The position numbers and the translations under genes are program-made. From Streptomyces sp. WAC08241 (GTDB taxonomy: Bacteria; Actinomycetota; Actinomycetes; Streptomycetales; Streptomycetaceae): a stretch of DNA of 64,000 nt. The notes beneath the pieces were generated by a model. It saw only the letters and a list, made by a program, of their open reading frames with translations, was not told where the DNA came from and made no database searches. Where the stretch lies: assembly GCA_007858575.1 (NCBI GenBank), contig CP042279.1:992001-1056000 (forward strand), given 5' to 3'. Shown piece after piece: positions 56,204 to 64,000 of the stretch; positions within the stretch are counted from its first letter, which is position 1, and the number at the start of each line of letters is the position of its first letter.

Positions 56204-59200
56204 ATGCGACTGAGAAACCACGGGCGGCGAGTGATCGTCGGCTCGGTGATGGCGGGCTGATAGGCGTGGGGACGCTCCCCACCCCCGCCCACGCCGCCGA
56301 GGGCCCCAACCTCGCCCTGGGCAGGCCCGCGACCGCGGGCGGCACGAACGAAAGCTACGTCGCCGGCAACGTGACCGACGGAAGCCAGGCCTCCTACTGG
56401 AGGGCCCCAACGGGTCGTTCCCGCAGTGGGTGCAGGTCGACCTGGGGGCCAGTACCGAGGTCGACCGGGTCGCGCTGAAGCTGCCCGCCCCCTGGGGCTC
56501 CCGCGTCCAGACCCTGAGCGTGCTCGGCAGCACGAACGGCACCTCCTTCACCGCGCTCTCCGGATCGGGGCGCGCACCTTCGACCCGGCCGCCGCCAACA
56601 CGGTCAGCATCCCCGTCACCGCGACCACGGCCCGCTACGTCCGCGTCCAGGTGGCCGCCAACACCGGCTGGAACGCGGCCCAGTTGTCCGAGCTGGAGGT
56701 CTTCGGCCAGGACGGCGGCGGCCCGGTCGACCCGCCGCCGACCGGCACCAACCTGGCCCGCAACAAGCCGATCGAGGCCTCGTCGGTCACCCAGTCGTAC
56801 GTGGCCGCCCACGCCAACGACGGGAACACCGGCACCTACTGGGAGTCGGCCGGCTTCCCCGCGACCCTGACCGCCAGGCTCGGCGCCAACGCCGACCTCG
56901 AAGCCGTCCGGATCAAGCTCAACCCCGACCAGGCGTGGGGCCCGCGCACCCAGGCCGTCGAGGTGCTCGGACGCGAGCAGTCCGCGTCCGGCTTCACGAC
57001 CCTCAAGGCCCGCGCCGACTACCAGTTCAATCCGTCCTCGGGCGCCAACACGATCACCGTCCCGGTGACCGGCCGCTACGCCGACGTGCAGCTCAGGTTC
57101 TTCGCCAACAGCGGCGCCCCCGGCGCCCAGGTCGCCGAGTTCGAGGTGGTGGGCGCCGCCGCCCCGAACCCGGACCTCACCGTCACCGACCTCACGTGGT
57201 CCCCTCCTCCCCTCGGAGACGGACCCCGTCGAGATCGCCGCGACCGTCCGCAACGCCGGGACTGCCGCCTCGCCGGCCACCTCCGTCGACGTGAGCCTCG
57301 AAGGCGCCGTGGCGGGCAGCGCGCAGGTCGGCGCGCTCGCGGCGGGCGCCTCCACGACCGTCCGGATCCCCGTCGGCAGGAAGGCGATGGGCAGCTACAC
57401 CGTGTCCGCGGTCGTCGACCCGGCCAACGCCGTCGTGGAGCAGGACGACACCAACAACAGCCGGACCGGCTCCTCCAAGCTGGTCGTCGGCCAAGCGCCC
57501 GGCCCCGACCTCACGGTCACCGCGATCACCCCGAACCCGTCCTCCCCGGCGGTCGGCGCGCAGGTCTCCTTCACGGCCACGGTCCAGAACCGGGGCACCA
57601 CCGGTGTCGCCGCCGGCACCGTCACCCGCCCTCGCCGCCGGAACCACCACCCTGAACGGGACCACCCCGGCGGTCGCCGCCGGACAGTCGGTCACCGTGC
57701 CGCTCTCCGGCACCTGGACCGCCACGAGCGGCGGGGTCACCTCACCGCGACGGCCGACGCCACCGCGACCGTGGCCGAGACCAACGAGAACAACAACGTC
57801 TTCAGCCGTTCCCTGGTCGTCGGCCGCGGCGCCGCCGTGCCCTACACGGAGTACGAGGCGGAGGACGCCCGCTACCAGGGCACCCTGCTCACCGCCGACG
57901 CCAAGCGGACCTTCGGCCACACCAACTTCGCCACCGAGTCCTCCGGCCGCAAGTCGGTCCGGCTCAACTCCACCGGTGAGTACGTGGAGTTCACCTCCGC
58001 CAACGCGGCCAACTCCCTCGTCGTGCGCAACTCGATCCCGGACGCTGCCGCCGGCGGCGGACGGGAGGCCACGCTGAGCCTGTACGCCGACGGGCAGTTC
58101 GTGCGGAAGCTGACGCTCTCCTCCAAGCACAGTTGGCTCTACGGCACCACCGACGACCCGGAGGGGCTCAGCAACACCCCGGGGACCGACGCCCGCCGCC
58201 TGTTCGACGAGTCCAACGCCCTGCTGTCCCAGTCCTACCCGGCCGGCACCAAGTTCCGGCTCCAGCGGGACGCGGGCGACACCGCCTCCTTCTACGTCAT
58301 CGACCTGATCGACCTGGAGCAGGTCGCGCCCCCGGCGGCCCAGCCGGCCGGCTGCGTCTCGATCACGAACTACGGCGCGGTGCCCAACGACGGCCTCGAC
58401 GACACCGACGCGATCCAGCGGGCGGTGACCGCCGACCAGAACGGCGAGATCTCCTGCGTGTGGATCCCGGCGGGCCAGTGGCGCCAGGAGCAGAAGATCC
58501 TGACCGACGACCCGCTGAACCGCGGGATCTACAACACCGTCGGCATCCGCGACGTGACCATCCGCGGCGCCGGCATGTGGCACTCGCAGCTCTACACCCT
58601 CACCCCGCTGCACCAGGCGGGCGGCATCAACCACCCGCACGAGGGCAACTTCGGCTTCGACATCGACCACAACACGCAGATCTCCGACATCGCGATCTTC
58701 GGCTCCGGCACCATCCGCGGCAACAACGCCAACGAGGAGGGCGGCGTCGGCCTCAACGGCCGCTTCGGCAAGAACACGAAGATCACCAACGTCTGGATCG
58801 AGCACGCCAACGTCGGCGTCTGGGCCGGCCGCGACTACACCAACATCCCCGAACTGTGGGGGCCGGGCGACGGCGTCGAGTTCTCGGGCATGCGGATCCG
58901 CAACACCTACGCCGACGGCATCAACTTCGCCAACGGCACCCGCAACTCCACCGTCTTCAACTCGTCCTTCCGCAACAACGGCGACGACGCGCTGGCCGTC
59001 TGGGCCAGCAAGTACGTCAAGGACACCTCGGTGGACATCGGCTCCAACAACCACTTCCGCAACAACACGATCCAGTTGCTCTGGCGGGCCAACGGCATCG
59101 CGGTCTACGGCGGGTTCGGCAACACCATCGAGAACAACATCGTCGCCGACACCATGAACTACCCCGGCATCATGCTGGCGACCGACCACGACCCGCTGCC

Positions 59201-59570
59201 CTTCTCCGGGCAGACCCTCATCTCCAACAACGCCCTGTACCGCACGGGCGGCGCGTTCTGGAACGAGGACCAGGAGTTCGGCGCCATCACCCTGTTCGCG
59301 CAGGGCCAGCCCATCCCGGGCGTCACCATCAAGGACACGGACATCGTCGACTCCACGTACGACGGCATCCAGTTCAAGACCGGCGGCGGCGAGATGCCGA
59401 ACGTGAAGATCACCAACGTCCGCATCGACAAGTCGAACAACGGCTCCGGCATCCTCGCGATGAGCGGCGCCTGCGGCAGCGCCGCCCTGTCGAACGTGAC
59501 GATCACCAACTCGGCCGAGGGCGACATCCTGGTCGAGCCCGGCTCGCAGTTCGTCATCACCACCCCGTAA
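56204..59570 (+). CDS. secreted modular glycoside hydrolase, GH87 type (mycodextranase / alpha-1,3-glucanase)
   Basis: About 1122 residues: signal peptide (VIVGSVMAGLIGVGTL...AHAA), two discoidin-like modules (NLALGRPATAGGTNESYVAG; NLARNKPIEASSVTQSYVAA), and two CARDB modules (PDLTVTDLTWSP; PDLTVTAITPNPSSPAVGAQ). A CBM6/35-like module (PYTEYEAEDARYQGTLLTAD) and a parallel beta-helix from about residue 716 (CVSITNYGAVPNDGLDDTDA) follow. The GH87 Asp triad is visible as D-G-I-N (about 904) and N-N-G-D-D-A (about 926). It degrades fungal or bacterial alpha-glucans outside the cell. Breaks lie near 56258, 56412, 56570, 57205, 57630 and 57740. Confidence 0.88.
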
Positions 59571-59602
59571 CACCGCCACCGGCGCCCGAGGCGCCGCGAC
59601 GC

Positions 59603-59632
59603 GGGGTCCGGCCACGGCGGTGGCCGGACCCC
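59603..59632 (+). terminator. hairpin after the first GH87 gene
   Basis: GGGGTCCGGCCAC pairs perfectly with GTGGCCGGACCCC across a 4-nt loop, 32 nt after the stop. Confidence 0.9.
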
Positions 59633-59887
59633 ACCGGCCTCCGCCGATCCCCACCGGACCTTCACCGGTCTGGCGACCCCGTCACCTCCGGTGAGCGGGG
59701 TCTTCGGCGTGCCCGCGACCGGCCCGACCGGCTTTCTGCAATCGGTTCGCTTCACGGCGTAGACGAGGTGTCGATTCTCTGCAACTCTTCCACCGCTCGC
59801 AGCAAATAGACGACAGATGCGAGCCGTACGGGATTCCGACGAGCCGCGCCGCGCAGCCCACGGGCACGGGGCCGAGATCGAGGACAC
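59633..59887. other. leader region of the second GH87 gene
   Basis: This 255-bp stretch holds no gene. I found no copy of the TGAGCAGCTCA palindrome and no strong promoter boxes. GAGGACAC precedes the ATG at 59888. Confidence 0.45.
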
Positions 59888-62800
59888 ATGAGATTGCAGA
59901 ACCGGCGGACACGGGGCATGAGCGCCGTGATCGCGACGAGCTTCCTTGCACTGGGCGGTCCCCTCGTGACCGCCCAGGCCGCCGGAGGACCCAACATCGC
60001 GCTGGGCGATCCCGCGGCGGCCGGCAGCGCGCTGCCGGAGTACGGCGCCGCGAACGTCACCGACGGCAACCAGGGCACGTACTGGCAGAGCTCCGGATCG
60101 AGCCTGCCGCAGTGGGTGCAGACCGACCTCGGCACGAGCACCCGCGTCGACGAGGTCGTCCTGAAGCTCCCGGCGGGCTGGGAGAGCCGCAACCAGACGC
60201 TGTCCGTCCAGGGCAGCGCCGACGGCACCAGCTTCTCCACCCTGAAGGGCTCGGCCACCTACACCTTCAGCCCGGGCGCCGGGAACACCGTCACGGTGGC
60301 CTTCCCGGCCGCCCAGACCCGCTTCGTACGCGTCGACATCACCGCCAACACCGGCTGGTCGGCCGCCCAGTTGTCCGAGCTGGAGGTGCACGCCGCCGAC
60401 GGCACCTCCGCCAACCTCGCCGCGGGCAGGACCCTGACCGCGAGCAGCCACACCGAGGTGTACGCGGCGGGCAACGCCAACGACGGCAACAAGGCCACCT
60501 ACTGGGAGAGCCGCAACAACGAGCTGCCCCAGTGGCTCCGGGCCGACCTCGGGTCCTCCGTCCGCGTCGACCGCGTCGTGCTGCGCCTGCCCGACAACTG
60601 GGGTGCGCGCAGCCAGACCCTGAAGGTCCAGGGCAGCGCGAACGGCACGGACTTCACCGACCTCACGGCGTCGAAGGCGTACGAGTTCGCCCCTCCGGCC
60701 AGAACTCCGTGACGATCCCGTTCGGCGAGACGACGGCGCGATACGTCCGGATCCTGGTCACGGCGAACACCGTGCAGCCGGCCGCGCAGATAGCGGAGCT
60801 GGAGGTCTACGGCCCGAGCACCGGCGACACCCAGGCGCCGACGGCCCCGGCGAACCTGGCGTTCACCGAGCCCGCGTCCGGCCAGGTGAGGTTGACCTGG
60901 GGCGCCTCGACCGACAACACCGGGGTGACCGGCTACGACGTCTACGCCAACGGCACCCTGCTCAGCAGCGTCGCCGGGAACGTCACCACGTACACCGACA
61001 ACCGCCCGGCCAACCAGACCGTGACGTACCACGTCCGGCCAAGGACGCGGCCGGCAACCAGTCCGCGAACAGCAACACCGTCACCCGGCAGGGCGACACC
61101 GGCGACACCCAGGCGCCGACGGCCCCGGCGAACCTGGCGTTCACGGAGGCGACCGCCGGCCAGGTGAGGCTGACCTGGGGCGCCTCGACCGACAACACCG
61201 GGGTGACCGGCTACGACGTCTACGCCAACAACGCGCTCCTGACGAGCGTGGCGGGCGACGTCACCACGTACACCGACAGCCGTCCGGCCAACCAGACCGT
61301 GACGTACCACGTCCGGGCCAAGGACGCGGCCGGCAACCAGTCCGCGAGCAGCAACGCCGTCACCCGCAACGGCACCGGCCCCACGGGCTCCAACCTGGCC
61401 GTCGGCAAGCCGATCAGCGCCTCCTCCACGGTCCACGGCTTCGTCGCGGCGAACGCCAACGACAACAACACGAGCACCTACTGGGAGGGCGCGGGCGGCA
61501 GCTACCCGAACACCCTCACCGTCAAGCTCGGCTCCAACGCCGACCTCGACCGGCTGGTCCTGAAGCTCGACCCGGCCACCGCCTGGGCCACCCGCAACCA
61601 GACCGTCGAGGTCCTCGGACGCGAGCAGAGCGCCTCGGGCTTCACGACCCTGGTCGCCGCGAAGAGCTACACCTTCGACCCGGCCGGCGGGAACACCGTG
61701 ACCGTCCCGGTCACCGCCCGCGTCGCCGACGTGCAGCTCAAGTTCACCGCCAACACCGGTTCCTCGGCGGGTCAGCTCGCCGAGTTCCAGGTGATCGGCG
61801 TCCCGGCGCCCAACCCCGACCTGGAGGTGACCGGCCTGACCACGACACCGGCCGCACCCGTCGAGTCGGACCAGATCACGGTCGCCGCCACCGTCCGCAA
61901 CAGCGGCCCGGCCGCCGCCCCGGCCAGCACCGTCGCGTTGCGCCTCGGCGGCACCAAGGTCGCCACCGCCCAGGTCGGCGCCCTCGCGGCCGGAGCGCAG
62001 ACCACCGTCAGCGCCTCCATCGGAGCGCGGGAGGCCGGTACGTACGAGCTGAGCGCGGTCGCCGACGAGCCGAACGCGGTCATCGAGCAGAACGAGTCCA
62101 ACAACACCCACACCAGCCCCGCCCCGCTCGTGGTCAAGCCGGTCACCAGCCCCGACGTGGTCACCGCCTCGGTGACGACCACCCCGTCCAGCCCGTCCGC
62201 CGGTGACGCCGTCTCCTTCCGGGCGACGGTGCGCAACCAGGGCAACCAGGCCACCTCGGCGGGCAGCCACGGCGTCACCCTGAACCTGCTCGACCAGCAG
62301 GGCGCCACGATCAAGACCCTCACCGGTTCCTACAGCGGCAGCCTCGCCGCCGGGGCCTCGGCCGTGGTGACCCTCGGCCCGTGGACCGCCGCCAACGGCT
62401 CGTACACCGTGCGGACCGTCCTCGCCGACGACGCCGGCGAGCTGCCGGTCAAGCGCGCCAACAACACCGCCTCCCAGCCGCTCTTCGTCGGGCGCGGCGC
62501 CAACATGCCGTACACCACGTACGAGGCGGAGGACGGCACCGCGGGCGGCGGCGCCACCGTCGTCGGGCCCAACCGCACCGTCGGCGACATCGCGGGCGAG
62601 GCCTCCGGCCGCAAGGCGGTCGACCTGGACGCGACGGGGAGTACGTCGAGTTCACCACCCGCGCCGCCACCAACACCCTGGTCACCCGCTTCTCCATCCC
62701 GGACGCCCCGGGCGGCGGCGGCATCGACTCCACGATCAACGTCTACGTCGACGGCGTCTTCAAGAAGGCCCTCCCGCTGACCTCGAAGTACGCCTGGCTG

Positions 62801-64000
62801 TACGGCTCCGAGACCGCGCCCGGCAACTCCCCGGGCTCCGGGGGGCCGCGGCACATCTACGACGAGGCGCACCTGCTCCTCGGCGAGACGGTCCCGGCGG
62901 GCAGCAGGATCCGGCTCCAGAAGGACGCGGCCAACACCGCCGCCCACTACGCGATCGACTTCGTCGACCTGGAGCAGGTCGCCCCGGTCGCGAACCCGGA
63001 CCCGGCCGCGTACACCGTCCCGGCCGGATTCACCCACCAGGACGTCCAGAACGCCCTCGACAAGGTCCGCATGGACACCAGCGGCACCCTCGTCGGCGTC
63101 TACCTGCCGCCGGGCGACTACCAGACGTCCAGCAAGTTCCAGGTGTACGGCAAGGCCGTCAAGGTGGTCGGCGCCGGGCCCTGGTACACGAAGTTCCACG
63201 CGCCCTCGACCCAGGACAACACCGACGTCGGCTTCCGCGCGAGGCGGCGGCCAAGGGCTCGCTGTTCAAGGGCTTCGCCTACTTCGGCAACTACACCTCG
63301 CGGATCGACGGGCCCGGCAAGGTCTTCGACTTCGCGAACGTCACCGACATCGTGATCGACGACATCTGGAACGAGCACATGGTGTGCCTCTACTGGGGCG
63401 CCAACGCGGACCGGATCACGATCAGGAACTCCCGGATCCGCAACCTGTTCGCCGACGGCATCAACATGACCAACGGCTCCACGGACAACCACGTCGTCAA
63501 CAACGACGCCCGGGCCACCGGTGACGACAGCTTCGCGCTGTTCTCCGCGATCGACGCCGGCGGCGCCGACATGAAGAACAACGTCTACGAGAACCTCACC
63601 AGCACGCTCACCTGGCGCGCCGCGGGCCTCGCCGTCTACGGCGGCTACGCCAACACCTTCCGCAACATCCACATCGCCGACACCCTGGTCTACTCCGGCG
63701 TGACCATCTCCTCGCTGGACTTCGGCTACCCGATGAACGGGTTCGGGACCGAGCCGACGACCTTCGAGAACATCTCGATCGTCCGGGCGGGCGGCCACTT
63801 CTGGGGCAACCAGACCTTCCCCGGCATGTGGCTCTTCTCCGCCTCCAAGGTCTTCCAGGGCATCCGCGTCAACCACGTCGACATCGTCGATCCCACCTAC
63901 AGCGGGATCATGTTCCAGACGAACTACGTGGGCGGACAGCCGCAGTTCCCGATCAAGGACACCGTCCTCACGGACGTCTCGGTCACCGGGGCCCGCAAGA
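59888..64000 (+). CDS. secreted modular GH87-type glycoside hydrolase, second paralogue (3' truncated by window)
   Basis: More than 1370 residues: signal peptide (MSAVIATSFLALGGPLVTAQ), two discoidin-like modules, two near-identical FN3 modules (about 315-500), a third discoidin-like module (NLAVGKPISASSTVHGFVAA), two CARDB modules, a CBM6/35-like module (PYTTYEAEDGTAGGGATVVG), and a beta-helix from about 1041. Catalytic-type Asp residues appear as D-G-I-N-M (about 1189) and A-T-G-D-D-S (about 1212). FN3 modules are absent from the upstream paralogue. Breaks lie near 60700, 61040, 62640 and 63240. The C-terminal end is outside the window. Confidence 0.88.
60831..61386 (+). repeat. tandem FN3 modules, 278-bp direct repeat
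   Basis: CCAGGCGCCGACGGCCCCGG begins at 60831 and again at 61109. Both copies encode T-Q-A-P-T-A-P-A-N-L-A-F-T-E, then QVRLTWGASTDNTGVTGYDV and RPANQTVTYHVRAKDAAGNQ with only a few substitutions. One base is missing in copy 1 (279 bp would keep frame). Confidence 0.9.

Overview
This is a high-GC actinobacterial chromosome segment, almost certainly Streptomyces. The evidence is the codon usage, GTG starts, many GTGA/ATGA gene overlaps, -10 boxes placed 6-7 nt before start codons (leaderless mRNAs), a tandem glycine riboswitch before gcvP, and Streptomyces-typical families (DUF5999, DUF6230, DUF6114, LitR/LitS, SigK/RskA). About seven genes read through intact; nearly every other gene is broken one to four times. 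Where I could check against conserved sequence (gcvP twice, the second MerR gene), the break is one missing base in a short G or C run. I read this as consensus sequencing error, so I give restored gene spans instead of calling pseudogenes. Gene ends and exact frames near breaks are therefore approximate.

Region 1 (1-11.3 kb) is a conserved core block: the end of a sugar-nucleotide enzyme, DUF881 - small basic protein - DUF881, a 66-aa protein, the FHA protein GarA, FtsR, a bifunctional nuclease, a second MerR regulator, dinB, a PRC-barrel protein, and riboswitch-controlled gcvP. The order matches the M. tuberculosis Rv1823-Rv1832 neighbourhood.

Region 2 (11.3-32.3 kb) is a mosaic of small units. 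It holds a DUF5999 protein, a glutamate-cysteine ligase-like enzyme, CPBP protease, PhzF, an SMI1/KNR4 gene with a duplicated 5' end, a MerR/HEAT operon with a textbook 19-bp-spacer MerR promoter, VOC and PadR genes, a Clp N-domain protein, three EamA transporters (one behind a possible leader peptide), a PNPOx-like/MocR divergent pair, an isocitrate lyase-family enzyme, LysR, AraC, a signal peptidase and TetR.

Region 3 (32.3-36.3 kb) is a six-gene operon alternating secreted DUF6230 proteins with small membrane DUF6114 proteins. It is divergent from the TetR gene and starts with a strong promoter/operator. I consider it the best candidate for an undescribed system.

Region 4 (36.3-48.7 kb) has SigK/RskA, an MMPL exporter with a MarR-type operator, and MarR. 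It then has a light/B12 locus: SDR-DUF2867, photolyase, LitS-like ECF sigma factor, hydrolase, LitR-like B12 photoreceptor regulator, CbiZ and a FAS1 lipoprotein. A 22-bp motif with one mismatch precedes both litS and litR. No carotenoid genes are visible.

Region 5 (48.7-64 kb) has a large membrane protein, an XRE-cupin regulator divergent from an arylsulfotransferase-like protein plus NCS2 permease, then a LacI regulator followed by two large modular secreted GH87-type alpha-1,3-glucanases. The second glucanase runs off the window end.
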